From Anaspis maculata (taxonomy: Eukaryota > Arthropoda > Insecta > Coleoptera > Scraptiidae), in the NCBI GenBank assembly GCA_949128115.1, contig OX421966.1:6634001-6698000 (forward strand): a stretch of DNA of 64,000 nt, read 5' to 3'. The notes beneath the pieces were generated by a model. It was not told where the DNA came from and made no database searches. It was given only the letters and a program-made list of their open reading frames with translations. Made by a program: the position numbers and the translations under genes. Below, piece by piece: positions 33,829 through 45,235 of this stretch. How positions within the stretch are numbered: the first letter of the stretch is position 1; each line of letters starts with the position of its first letter.

Positions 33829-35204
33829 AATCATGTAGTCCCCGTTTGCACCAAAAATTTGATCATGAAATAGTGAACTGAGCTTTTTTTGCTGAATTTT
33901 AGCGTAGTACCTGATGAAAAATGCAGTTTTACAAAAAAAAATATGGGAAAACGTTCATTTCTCAACAGCTTAGATGCATCGCTTGTGGTCAGTCAACTGG
34001 CAGACCAAAGAAAATCCTCAATTAGCTATTTCGTGATTAAATTCTTATGCTGCAACCGGGGGTAGGTTTGATAAAGATTGCAATTTGTTGGGCGATTTAG
34101 CCCTTTTTTCTAAGATGCCTGATGGATGTAACGCCACTGAAGGTGTTGTCAAATCGCGTAAGTGAGGTTATGTAAGGTGGTGGAATGAAGCGTTTTTCGA
34201 GGGAAAAATGAATTACTTAACATGAATATTACGGCCAGCAATTTATCAAACTTGACTTACCGATGAAGCGCAATGCCCTCTGAACTTGAGGTTGTGGTCC
34301 GCAACAGCCCGCACAATTTACAGGACACCGTCGTGGACAACTCTGCAAAATGAATCGGATTACAAACGAACTGTACTGGAACTGGTAGAAAAAAACATTA
34401 TTCTCGTTGCTGTTATGATAGATCAGACATTACTTACTCAGAATTACAAATTTTGATGCACTCAATTCCACTTATTTGGACTGACGCGATTTCTGTGACA
34501 GCCAGTTGACGGTTTCGAACAGCGTGTTGATTATATTTCAAAAATGAAGTTCACCTTGGAGGCCTCGCTTCCGCTTTAAGCCCCGCCCCTCAGCTCAAAA
34601 TCGGGTACCAAAAATTCAATTGTTTTTGGCTTTATGCTCTATCCAGCCATTCCTACATCCATGATGCTGGCGTATAAGACAGTCACCCTCGCAGTCACCC
34701 AAATTTTATCGGCCAGACTCCAGACTTGACAGAACTATCAGGAATAGGTAGGTACTTACTGTGTGCATTACAAAGCAGGTAAAAAATCAATCTGGACGAT
34801 GATGTCGGATATGTTCAACTGAAAAGAAAGAATCTAATTTGCAAGATAGAAGCGAAGGTGACACCGGAAGATAAAGTTAGTTCAGTTATTTTAAAGTCGT
34901 AAGCATCAAAACTAGTATCACTTTCACTCTCTTCGTCTGTGGAAGGGTTCTGGATACCGACCATTCAGCTGGGGTAGGTATTCACTGAATGTACACAGCT
35001 TTCCATACAGCCGACGCTCATCGCTGATTGGGTGCATATTCTTTGGTATTGGAGCAACTAGCAAAAAAACATGTCTTGTCTTACCCAGGGCCTTACTTGG
35101 CATTATTGTTATGAAGCCAAGCAGAGGCAGACCGTGTACAAGAAAGAACAAAATAATAACAGTTAGTACGGATTTGCAGTCAGAGCTGACAGTCTGACAA
35201 CTGG
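33829..35204. other. Intergenic, no gene recognised
   Basis: No frame shows a recognisable motif and no repeat ends are evident. The short minus-strand frame at 34924-35151 is not supported by splice sites or homology. Confidence 0.45.
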
Positions 35205-37275
35205 TTTGAATGTTTGAAACAGATCTTCGTTGCTATCGGAACTCAACTCGCGGGCGTGATTTCTGCTCGCGGGGTTGCCAGTTCAATGACGTCACTAGGT
35301 CGTCTCTTCAAACGAACCGGTCCCCTCCTGCTTTTTTCAAAAAAGAATTACCGCCTTATTGTGATATTCATGGTGAAATAGGCTATCACAGGCTTATTAG
35401 GGGATGTTAATATATAAAATAAATAACTACATAGTCCATTTCTCCAAATTGGAGTATACCCCATTCAACTGACTCAAGATTGAAATGTGTGTATGCAGAG
35501 GAAAGCCCATTCCAATCTCTACAATTTGACATATCAGTCATTCATATGCGATTTACGGTTCTTGAGTTAGAGCTTTCAGAACTTCCGGAAACATCAACTT
35601 TCGGCATTCAATCAGCATATTAAATTGATACCACCGTCATGTAGTAGGCAAATAACCCATCAATAGCTCTTGGCCATTAACCATAGATAATAAAGATTTA
35701 GAAAATCGATCATGGTGATGTTATTTGTGTAATTACAGGGTAAACTGTGGAAGCAAACTGACTTTAGAAAGAAATAAAGGTAATATAGCATTTGGAGGAT
35801 ATCAGATACATTCGAAACTCATAATTATGATGAAATTTGGGGGGTCATCATTCAGAATATCCACTTTTATTTTCGTATCTTTGCTGTTCTGGCCATAATT
35901 TTGAAAAAATGGCGCCCAAAAAAACATATTTTCGATTTTTTTTGGGGAATTTGTCATAAAATTTCAGAATTCATATATATTGATATTATCAAGAGTGAAG
36001 GTCAAATTAATTCCTTATAATTTGACATCTGAATCACTCATGTTCGACTTACGGTTCTCAAGCTACACCTTCTCAAAGTTGATTTTCCCTTAGAGTTCAC
36101 CCTGTAGTTGCATAGCGACCGTTACCATGATTTATTTTCTGGATATTAATGGTCTGTGGTTGATGATTCATCATTATTCATGGTTAATTTGACTGCCACG
36201 TGGAGTTAAGCTTAACTTGACATGCTGATTGGATGACAAAAGTTGATGCTTCAGGGAGCTCTGGAAGCTTTAACCCAAGAACCGAAAATAGCACGTACAC
36301 GAGTAAGGTGTCAAAATGTAGAGAATTGGATAAGCTTCCATTCGCATTTAAACGCTTTCACCTCACATTGACTGAAATAAAGATATTGACAAAAAACTGT
36401 TTTTGGGGCGCCATCTTTCCAATATGGCGGCCAAAACAGCAAATATACGAAGTGGAAAAGTGAAAATTCGGAAAGGGCCTCTCAAGACTATATTACTGCC
36501 AAGTTTCAGAAATATCAGATAACCTTGTAGAAAGGTCGGAACTTAGCATATCTTATGAAGATAATTTTGACAGTTTCCCAAAATGACGTTTGTAAATTTA
36601 GGCATGAAATAAGAAGAGAATTTTTTTGTCTATAGAATGATGTTCCAGATGTTGAAATCCGTTGAAAAACAAACGAGCTACAGCCAGCTTCTTATCATCA
36701 GATTAAGCCCATTTTGGTGCCTCCACCATATTTGCCTGCAGCAGATGTCAATATTCCACCATAATTTTTCATGGTCCTTGATCGCCCAGGATTCGATTAG
36801 GACATATCTCTATATATCTTCACGAAGCTGCACACGGCCAAGTTTTTTTTGACCCTATGGCCCCAGACTATTACATGCAAAGGAATATCTGATCAGTTGT
36901 ATTGCCCGTTGTCCGTTTGTTTGTTTAAAACATGGATATCTCTCAAGTAACACGTACAGTAATAATTATTGGGAGCAGGAACCACTTTGTGCGCAGATGC
37001 AGCATCAACTGGAATCCCTTTAAAACTACTGTAATCTAGCCAAATCGATTGAAATCTAGTTTGTTAGCAAAAGTAAATGACCTGATCGTTTGAATTCGAC
37101 TGGATATCTAGCCACTTTATCTCTTAACTAGAACAAAATATTCAAATCTAGTCCAGCTACCTGTCGCATCTTGGACTCTAATCGAAATGCAGTCATAATT
37201 ACTAGAAAACTAGGTGGAATCGCTGAAACTAGGCAAATCTAGCTGAAATCAACTAGAAAAATTTTTAGTGTGCGT
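35205..37275 (+). repeat. Dispersed repeat family X, plus-strand copy
   Basis: This is the opposite-orientation partner of 22577-24120. It starts near GTTTGAAACAGA, carries GACGTCACTAGG (about 35286), CTTATTAGGGG, the GGCGCCATCTTTCCAATATGG block (36408-36430), and the CTTCACGAAGCTGCACACGG block (about 36818-36837). It ends AAAAATTTTTAGTGTGCG near 37273. Within it, 35871-35930 is an inverted partner of 36395-36450, so the copy contains its own palindrome. No open frame is convincing. It looks like a non-autonomous TE of about 2 kb. Confidence 0.55.
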
Positions 37276-38291
37276 AGACAAGCGGTCAACTCAACTGAGG
37301 AAATTACAGAAAGTCTTCGAATTCGTGCAAGTTAATTTGATGGAAATATCTCGTTGTTCTTGTTCATTCGTTTGTTTTTCGCTTGTTAAATTCAATAAAA
37401 ATATTTGAAGTAGGTACTCGAGTCTCGAGTAGGTACTATTTAATTTTTGTTGTGTAATTCAAGTGAGATATGATCATTCAAGTTCATAAAGAATATTATT
37501 CCTCCTGAAGCGACAGCGTGTAGCTTTCAGCACATAAGGTGTTCCTTCCAACGCACCCCAAAGTATAAGGGACGCCAACAAACGTTAAAAAATCTATGAA
37601 TGGAATAAAAATCAGAGTATTTCTTCAAATTGCTACTTACAATTATAATTACTATGACATATTGATGGAAGGCATTCTATGAAGGCATCTATCAAAGAAG
37701 ACCCAATCACTTTTCAAGCAATATGGCTCAACTTATTCAAAATTTTGCAAAAATGTCCCTTTCCTGCCACCTCTCCCCTACTGTTGTCTTTTTCCGGGGA
37801 ATCTGATGAAGTTGAGAGTTGATTCGAAAGCAAGCTAGAAAGTCAATTTGAGAAATTGGCAAAAAAAAATAACAATATTGACATATGAGTTTTGACATCA
37901 ACTAGAGTGCAGTTCAGTACCTGTAGGGAGAGCATTACCGAATATGGAACGTCGACGTCGTCTGAGCTTCCGTCCGGGCCTCAGCTTGTCAACTTCGTTC
38001 AGGTTCCAACAAAATCAACAGTTCTCCAACTAATAACATCAGAGAATTTGTGGGAAAGATTTTGGTCATAAACAATAATAGGTAGGTGCCTAACTACCTT
38101 GATAACTAGGTAGGTCTCGAGGTAGGTACTTAATGGAATTCGGAATGTCCGACTTGTACTCGAGCTTATATTGTCAATTGTTAGTGCGCACAACACTGAA
38201 ATTACTCATTATTATTTGTTTTTGACGCATGGGATTATAACAAGAATTTCCATTCCAACCCAGCACTTCAAACAGCTTCACCTAATAGGCA
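37276..38291. other. Intergenic, left flank of the hAT element
   Basis: No gene is recognised. The sequence has many TAGGTA/TACCTA words (for example 38080-38130) and a short CTCGAGT palindrome near 37420. Confidence 0.4.
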
Positions 38292-38604
38292 CGCACATCC
38301 ACGGGCGTGCCTATAGCTTTTCCAAGGGGGGTGTTCTATCCAGAGCCGGGCGTAAGGTGATTTATTGACGAGCGTAGCGAGCAAAAATGTGCCGCAGGCA
38401 AAAAATTTTTTGGTTGTGTATTGAATTTTACTCTTCCTGCTCAAAGCTCTTTTGAACGAAATATATTATATCCTTCGCTAAATTTTTCTTGGGGGGATTC
38501 TTCCCCAGTGGGAGGTAGAATTTTCGCGCAAACATCCTGTACCTACATTTTCTACAATAAAACTTTAAATCATGGGAAATGCTTGTTATACGATTTAGTA
38601 ATTA

Positions 38605-40896
38605 TTAAAGAATTATATTGAGCCTCTTTCTTCTTACAACTAATTTATGTACAATTTCACTGGGTTTCACTTTCACTGCCAGATCTCGGTGAATGCTCAT
38701 CAGTGCAAGCCCAGTCAACCTTTCATCCCCCATTTTGTTTCTCAAATACGTCTTCAGCCTTTTGAGAGTGGAAAAGGACCGTTCAGGCGTCGCAGTTGAT
38801 ACTGGTAGCGTTGCCAGAATTTGGAGAAGCTTTTTAATAGCAGGAAAAAATAGCTCGTTACACTGATCTAATGCTTCTAAAGCGGTTGATGGTTTTTCCA
38901 GCTCGCGCGCGCACCAGTGTTTGTGCCAGAGCTCATACTCACTTACAACGCATCTCTCCTCATTTTCACTCAGAAATGTGTGAGCTATTTTCTTTATTTT
39001 TTCTTTGGAGTCATTATCATTTTTGGTCCGCTCAGGTAGAAGAAGTTGAATGCCTGCTACTGTTTCTTCGTGAGGTTTAAATCTAGCATCAATCTCGCTG
39101 ACAACGTGTTCGATGAAAGGGTAAAACACATTTCGTCGATAATAAATTTCAGCAGTTTCGCCTGGAACATTGCTGCGATTGGTTTGCTTTCCAGTAATCC
39201 TTGGAGAAATTATGTCGGTGACGCTTAAGCGTTTTGCTTCCCTAAAAAGGACTGAAAATTCATTTTCATCACGTATGCTTTGCAAGGTACTTTTCACTGT
39301 TTTTACATAACTGCAAGTGTCACTTAAATCTACATTAACCCTTTGCAGTGCTTTATTTAGGTTTGCTGTGTAGGAGAAAACTTTCCTCAAGATTACCAGT
39401 GAGACAATGAACTGACTGCTTTCCATCGCGACCTGCAATTGGTACGCTTGTGTAGCGACATCTCTTCCAGTAGCTTGGATTGCTTCGAGTGTTTCAAGCA
39501 CTACAGGGAACATCTCGGCGAACCTTTCTACGGCTGTGTGTTTTTCCGTCCAGCGCGTCTCACATAGTGAAATGAGCGTTGAATGAGGTATTCCAGCTTT
39601 GTCCGCAGTTTTTTTCAGGAAACCATCTCGAAGTGGAGATTGTCGAAAGAAGTTGATTACGCTTTTAATAGTGCCAATGCAATTGCGAATCATTGGTATT
39701 TCGCATGAATGCGCCAAAACTAGGTTTAGGGTGTGAGCTACACAATGTACGAACTGTGCTTTGGGGTACTTTTCAGAAATAATGGTTCTCACGCCCTTCA
39801 ATCGGCCACTCATGACCGCAGCTCCATCATAGCCTTGGCCAACCAGATTTTCTAAATCCAAATCAAAGGACAAAAGATTTTCTGTGATCGTGGATGCCAA
39901 AGCTTGCGCTGTTACATCCTCAACGTGCACGAATTCAAGGAAATCTTCTCGAATAACTGACTTGCTTGTTGAGGAATCCACATAGCGTACGCACAACGCC
40001 AGCTGCTCATACCGCGAAATGTCCTGAGTTTCATCGGCTAGTACAGCAAAGTACCCGGATTTTTTAATTCTTTCGATCAGTTGTTCCTGAATGGCTTTCC
40101 CACAGAGTTCAATCAGTTCATTTTGAATCTTTGATGACGTGTACATAGCCCGATTGTGACTATTTTGGGTGAGCAAATGATTCTTAAGGGATTCATCTCC
40201 AGAGTTGGCACGAAAACGCAAAAGTGCTCGAAAATTTCCATCGTTATCTGCAGGCTCTTCAATACCAATTTCTCCATGGTCTTTTTTCCCTCTTAATGCC
40301 ATTTCTTGTCGCCCACACAGCAGAATTGTTTCCACTATAGCTGTTAATCTTTTTCTGTTTTCTTCCGCAATTTTTTGGTTTTCCACATTTATTAATTCTG
40401 TGACATCGAGCGACTGACCTTCTGCAACACTCACAAAATTTTTGGCCTTTTCGACCGCAAAATTGTGGTATTTGGCATTTTCGTGACAATTGAAGCTCTC
40501 CAGCGCCTTCTTCCAGTTGTTAAATGGTCTAGTGACAAACGCTCCAAGTTCTTGACCGCCGCGACCACCTTCTGTTTTCCCAAACAAAACACACATTTTG
40601 CACAATGCTCCATGGGCAATATTTGAATACACCAGCCACGGATATTTTTTCATCCAACTGCGTTGGAAGGAAAGGTTTCTTTTGCCAGTGGCGGGGAACT
40701 TGAAAGTCTCTGGCGGTGTCCAAGGTACTTTCAGAGCTTTTAACTTCTCTTCATCGTTCCTTGGGGGGTGAGAGATGTATTTTCCAATATCATGTACCTC
40801 CAAGTTGCTGACCAAGATTGTACCAGTGTCAGTACTGTCAGTGTCAGTACTCTTTGAGGGGCCTGTCCAAGTGAAAAATCTGTTGTGGGGCGACAC
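38605..40896 (-). CDS. hAT transposase, ZMYM1/TTF-zinc-finger type
   Basis: This uninterrupted frame is read here from 40896, a GTG in the open frame and not an ATG. It encodes about 763 residues. In order it has a TTF-type zinc finger (FQRSWMKKYPWLVYS, GALCKMCVLF, NWKKALESFNCHENAKYHN; about 75-155) and a DUF4371/transposase core with YFAVLADETQD near 285 and GQGYDGAAVMSG near 350, then AHTLNLVL. The hAT C-terminal dimerisation motif (TPERSFSTLKRLKTYLRNK) is near 715. It would bind the element ends and catalyse cut-and-paste transposition in the nucleus. The true start is uncertain: an ATG at 41033 opens a different frame, so a one-base shift or a small intron near 40870 would be needed. No stops or frameshifts occur in the domains, so recent activity is plausible. 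A domesticated ZMYM1-like host gene is unlikely given the flanking TIRs. Confidence 0.88.
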   Translation of the reverse strand: MSPHNRFFTWTGPSKSTDTDSTDTGTILVSNLEVHDIGKYISHPPRNDEEKLKALKVPWTPPETFKFPATGKRNLSFQRSWMKKYPWLVYSNIAHGALCKMCVLFGKTEGGRGGQELGAFVTRPFNNWKKALESFNCHENAKYHNFAVEKAKNFVSVAEGQSLDVTELINVENQKIAEENRKRLTAIVETILLCGRQEMALRGKKDHGEIGIEEPADNDGNFRALLRFRANSGDESLKNHLLTQNSHNRAMYTSSKIQNELIELCGKAIQEQLIERIKKSGYFAVLADETQDISRYEQLALCVRYVDSSTSKSVIREDFLEFVHVEDVTAQALASTITENLLSFDLDLENLVGQGYDGAAVMSGRLKGVRTIISEKYPKAQFVHCVAHTLNLVLAHSCEIPMIRNCIGTIKSVINFFRQSPLRDGFLKKTADKAGIPHSTLISLCETRWTEKHTAVERFAEMFPVVLETLEAIQATGRDVATQAYQLQVAMESSQFIVSLVILRKVFSYTANLNKALQRVNVDLSDTCSYVKTVKSTLQSIRDENEFSVLFREAKRLSVTDIISPRITGKQTNRSNVPGETAEIYYRRNVFYPFIEHVVSEIDARFKPHEETVAGIQLLLPERTKNDNDSKEKIKKIAHTFLSENEERCVVSEYELWHKHWCARELEKPSTALEALDQCNELFFPAIKKLLQILATLPVSTATPERSFSTLKRLKTYLRNKMGDERLTGLALMSIHRDLAVKVKPSEIVHKLVVRRKRLNIIL

Positions 40897-42260
40897 AAAA
40901 CTTTCCCGGCGGTATCCAGGGACGTCAGTAAGGATTTTGATTTAGGCGTCCCTTCGGGAAAGTAAGATTTAACTGAGAAGTTGATTGAAAAAGTTCTAGT
41001 GAGTTGAGCGTTTAGCGAGCATTCTGCATCCATTGTCGGGCCGACAAAACAAGTAACAGGTTCTTAGGTTTCCAAGGTGATAAAATATTTCGTAATAGCC
41101 GCTTTCTTTCGGCAAGGATCACGGATCATGATCCGGAAATCCGCTCACGGGGTTGGTTGGCTGTGTCACGTGTAACCAATCCAACCAATCCAGTCGGCTG
41201 ATTTCCGAATCATGATCCGTGATCCTGACCGAAAGAAAGCACCTATTGTATGAAGAACTAGGAAGCTAATTGTTGCGGAATCTGAAGAATGCAATGCAGG
41301 TTCCTCATTGAAATTTTTGTTTCTACTTCAGACATGATAACGAAATTACACAAACTTGATTGAAAACTTTCTGCATCTGTGTGTCAAATTTCAACTCTAT
41401 TATCTTCAATTTAGAGCTTGAGCAGACAAGCCCAAACCCAATGTGGCACCTGAGGACTTTCGATCAAAATCATTCACCCAAAGTCTAATCAGGTCATTCC
41501 AGGCTGAACTTACGCTTTCATACCTGATTCCGATTTGATCGGACCAACAATTACACAGATATCGTGGCAGAACCGTTCATTTTGCGCGATCGTATATTAA
41601 GTATGTGGGGCGACACAAAACTTTCCCGGCGGTATCCAGGGACGTCAGTAATGAGTTTGATTCAGGCGTCCCTTCGGGAAAGTGGGATTTATTTGAGAAG
41701 TTGATTGAAAAAGTTCCAGTGAGTTGAGCGTTTAGTGAGCATCCTGCATCCATTGTCGGGCCAACAGAACAAATGACAGGCTCTTAGGTTTTCACGGTGA
41801 TGAAATATTTCGAAAGGTAGAACTAGGAAGCTAACTGTTGTGATATCTCAAGAATGCAATGCTAGTTCCATACTAAAATTTTTGTTCCTACTTTAGACAT
41901 GATGATGAAATTACACAAACTTGACTAAGAACTTTCTGCATCTGTGTGTCAAATTTCAACTCTATATCTTCAATTTAGAGCTTGGGCAGACAAGCCCAGC
42001 CCAGACCCAATGTGCCATCTGAGGGCTTCCAAACTAAATCATCTACCCAAAGTCTAATCAGGTCATTCCAGGCTGAACTTATGCTTTCGTACCTGATTTC
42101 GATTTAATCCGATCAACAATTTTGTAGTTATCGTGGCAGAACTGTTTAATTTGCGCGATCGCATTATGAAGTAGGTACAAGGTGATGATATAATTCAAAA
42201 GGTAGAACTAGAGGTAGTTAACTGTTGTGATATCTCAAGAATGCAATGCTAGTTCCACAC
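40884..42260. repeat. Tandem duplication of the transposase 5' region
   Basis: Copy 1 (40884-41603) and copy 2 (41604-42172) are direct repeats starting TGTGGGGCGACACAAAAC and ending around GCGCGATCG. A partial third copy follows at about 42165-42260. On the minus strand each full copy carries an ATG (41033 and about 41753) followed by MDA.CSLNAQLT and LLTSLDTAGKVLCRPT. The duplication therefore includes the presumed promoter and first codons of the transposase. Copy 1 also contains a MITE of about 150 bp absent from copy 2. Confidence 0.8.
41092..41248. mobile_element. Palindromic MITE inside hAT tandem copy 1
   Basis: The 40-bp arms at 41101-41140 and 41201-41240 are close inverted repeats containing GGATCACGGATCATGATCCG and CTTTCTTTCGG. 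The corresponding position in tandem copy 2 (near 41812) reads ATATTTCGAAAGG without it. That gives an internal empty site. It has no coding capacity. Confidence 0.75.
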
Positions 42261-44290
42261 AAGGGGGTTTACACAGCCCCAAACAACACTTGAACACACA
42301 ATCAATCGGGGCGCACTGTTGCCTTTAATGATGCAACCTAAATTATTGTTTGTAAATTAACTGGTGAAAATTGGTCGCGGATTGAAAACCTGGGGCAGAG
42401 TTCTAATTAATTGCAATTCAGGGCCTCGAAGTGGTGACCTCTGAAATGAGACTTCGAGCCCATCAAGAAGTTTGGTCCGAACCACACCTGAAGGCACGAT
42501 AGTGCTGAAAACTAAAAAAAAAAGAGGGGGGCTAAGTGGGGCTTCAAGAGACACCCGTAGACATCAGGAGCCTAAAGGGCTTCAACGAACCCAAGAAGAC
42601 ACAAGGCCGCAGTTTTGGCCTGAAACGGCAAAATCTGATAGACACAGAAGGGGGCCCCCTCAGGGCCTTGAACGGCAGACACCATGGGGATGGGGCCCTG
42701 GTACCGAATCAAATAAGGGAACTGCACACATTTACAGTTTGTACATATACGTCAATGGAATAGGCATACTGAAGTTGCTAAAGCTACAGAAAACACTAGG
42801 GGATTTACGGGGCCCCAAACAAAACAAAGGATCGGTTCGCACTGTTGCCTCAAATGATGCAAGAAGATACAAAAGAAAACACCGAGAACCTGCCGAGAAC
42901 AGCGTTCATGTTGTCACTTTGACATTGATACGATTCGTAACAAAAACGTAGTTACCTACCGGTTTGGTTGCTATGTTGCTAAAAAAATTGAATAGGCCAA
43001 AAATCGAGGAACAGGCAAGCCCGGCTGAATTCGGCCAGGCCAAACTTTGAAAATTCATAGCGCTTGTCCGGAAAACGGTGGGAAACTCCAACTTCAGCAT
43101 TAGCTTGATTCTTTGGTAATGTTGCTTCCTGCCGAGTTTGATTCAAATCTGCCGTATGGATTTTGAATAATTGAATGGCAAAGTTCCAGACTTTGATATT
43201 TTTTATAATTTGACAGGTAACAGATATGGAAATACTTTTAACTGTTCTGGATACAGTTTTTCAAGGGCTTTCAAACGATATATCGCAAGTCAAGTTCCGT
43301 AAAATGTAGCTTCTGTCATTTTCTGATAGTGACATTTCTGTTCGCCAGATGACAGCCAAAAACTAATCCGGTCATTCCAGGGTGAAACCATGTCTGCATA
43401 CTCAATTTCAAGTCGATCGGATCAACGTTTCGGCAGTTATCGTGGAAGATTACAGACATACACACACACATACGGACAGACATCATTCTGGAAATTGTCT
43501 CAATCGTCTTGAAAAACCTCAAAATGGATATATCCGGCGTAATCCCAAAACTTTTTTTCTGCACGATTACAATACTTTCCCTCCGAGTTCGTGGGGGGCC
43601 GGGAAAGTAATATTTTATAGCCATAGCTTGAAAAATGTAAAAATTTCAAAAATAATACCTGGAACAGGATCACATTCAAGAGGTACATTCTTCTGATTCG
43701 TGACTTCCTCTTCAGACTTTTTAGTTTTTTTCGATAAAAATCCTAACATCGACTGTTGAGCAGTCCGCTTCATCATTCGTTAGCTAAAATTTAAGCAATA
43801 TGAAATAAATACCAATCCAATAGGCAATAGGTAATGTAACTGTACCTAACAATTAATATTACCTATCAAGTAATATTTAATATTTTACATTTATCGACAC
43901 TGACACCGTGAACGAATGGACTGCAGCAGCAGCAGAGTAGGTAATACTAGTACTGACTGGTCTATGAAAATGACGATCGATGTACCACTATCATGTGTTG
44001 CCCGTAAAAAATTGAAGCCACAAGATTCTCTGAAAAAATTACAGGATGCGAAATTTTCAGTTCTTGGAAGGTGTGCAACGAGCAGCCGGGCGGCAAAAAA
44101 AGCTCGCCACGCGCGCACTGCTCCGGCAGCGGGCTCTAAAAAATCACCTACGGCAATTTTCACGCGCTTGCTGGGATTTGCATTTTTTTTTGTCATGCAG
44201 TTTTTTTTTTGGACAAAATCTAAATCTATTTGTATCTAGTGGGAGTTCGTTTTACAATGGGGGGGGTTTGAACCCCCAAAACCCCCCCCT
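42261..44290. other. hAT interior without a recognised gene
   Basis: Several repeat fragments are visible. A block with GGGG.TTTAC..(A/G)GCCCCAAAC and GCACTGTTGCCT occurs at 42263-42343 and again at 42796-42862. The part at 43048-43210 recurs at 21655-21800. The part at 43360-43500 (GGTCATTCCAGG, then CGATCGGA..AAC, then a CA-rich ACACACACA tract) resembles 41495-41580 and 42053-42130. The 159-codon frame at 42472 shows no known motif, and its composition follows these repeats. A poly-G/C tract precedes the right terminus. Confidence 0.5.
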
Positions 44291-44304
44291 TAGGCACGCC
44301 CGTG

Positions 44305-44522
44305 CGCACATCCATCAATAAAAGAATCGATAAGATTAGATTACAGGCCAAATTTAAGCGTACTAGGTAATCCCTCTTGTGAACAGCCCACACGTCAAGT
44401 ACCTACATTTTTTGTTCGGTATCTAGGCGGTATATATCTTCTACATAGTCCGTGAATAAGATAGTCACTTACGCATCAAAACTCCTGCAATAATCCTGCA
44501 AACTAACAGTCCTGCCACAACA
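44305..44522 (+). promoter_or_regulatory. Ly6-B promoter, truncated by the hAT insertion
   Basis: A GATAAGATTAG motif lies at 44329-44339, a TATATATC box at 44431, and the ATG follows 92 bp later. The whole stretch is alignable with 49594-49809 upstream of Ly6-C, including CACGTCAAGTAC, the TATA box, ACGCATCA.AACTC and CAGTCCTGCCA. The hAT element ends 24 bp before the GATA motif, so sequence further upstream has been displaced by 6 kb. Confidence 0.6.
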
Positions 44523-45235
44523 ATGAATGTCCTCATATTTTCTCTTGTTGTCCTCGTGACCCTCCCACAAGTTTTCGGCTACCGTTGCTATACCTGTGAT
44601 TCAGTTATGGGTCACGGCGTCGATTGTGAGGACGACTTGGACAACATTCCCAAAATTTCTTGCTCGACTGGTGAACTGTGCGGCAAATACATCGTCAAAA
44701 GTAAGTCTACCCTTTCAAGTCTCTAAGCCTAGATGAACCCATCTATCATTTCTGCCACTCTGAAAAAAATTTACCTATAGTTATTTTCTCAGCTTCGATT
44801 TTATGCGAAAACAAGTCGAGTGTTTAGTAAATATTAATTGTTTTGATCTCTCAAGATCACTGCAAAGAACTGTGAAATTGCAAGTGAAATTGTACGACTG
44901 CTTGTCTGCTTGATGATTATTGCTCTTAAGTTCCTAGATATCAATTTTTATCACTGCTGAAAGCAGAACCCATCTTCCCACCTAGTAGATATAGATGATT
45001 AGTTGATTTGGATTTTTTTCGAATTACAGAATCAGACTCTTCCAAAATCCTATACAGAAGGTGCGTCCCCAAGAACTTCTGCGACGTGATGAACGGCGGA
45101 AACGACGTGGTAACCAGCTGCAAGACTTGCGATACAGACCTTTGCAATGGCTCGTTTGGAGTTGTACCGTCAGTGACTTTGAGTTCTGCCATGTTACTTT
45201 CCTTGGCTTTGGTCAAAGCCAGTAATATTTTGTGA
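44523..45235 (+). CDS. Ly6-B: secreted GPI-type Ly6/uPAR three-finger protein
   Basis: Exons are 44523-44700 and 45030-45235, with a 329-bp phase-1 intron (donor GTAAGT, acceptor TTACAG). The product has 127 residues. Residues 1-19 are a signal peptide ending VFG, and the mature chain starts YRCYTC. Ten cysteines follow the Ly6 order and end CKTCDTDLCNGSFG. A hydrophobic C-terminal tail (residues about 105-127) suggests GPI anchoring near the SFG segment. An AATAAA lies at 45266. It is the tandem duplicate of Ly6-C, with nearly the same signal peptide and C-terminal half, and divergent loops between cysteines 2 and 5. The receptor or partner cannot be told from sequence. Confidence 0.87.

Larger units (their letters stand above)
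38300..44304 (-). mobile_element. hAT-superfamily transposon (6.0 kb)
   Basis: The terminal inverted repeat is CACGGGCGTGCCTA at 38300-38313, and its exact inverse is at 44291-44304. The element is flanked by an 8-bp direct duplication CGCACATC (38292-38299 and 44305-44312), the signature length of hAT insertions. The transposase gene lies near the left end on the minus strand. The remaining 3.4 kb hold tandem duplications of the transposase 5' end, a palindromic MITE, and other repeat fragments, which explains the large size for a hAT. The unoccupied target (CGCACATCCATCAA) is preserved at 49594 in the promoter of the paralogue Ly6-C. The insertion lies about 126 bp upstream of the Ly6-B TATA box. 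Confidence 0.9.

Noticed and set aside
37410..37440. GTACTCGAGTCTCGAGTA palindrome as a regulatory site
   Set aside because: It is short, isolated, in TE-rich noncoding DNA, and has no neighbouring gene.
42472..42951. 159-codon frame inside the hAT element
   Set aside because: It runs through repeat fragments that recur nearby and shows no conserved motif.
38300..44304. Possibility that the transposase is a domesticated ZMYM1-like host gene
   Set aside because: It lies between exact TIRs and an 8-bp target duplication, so it is element-encoded.
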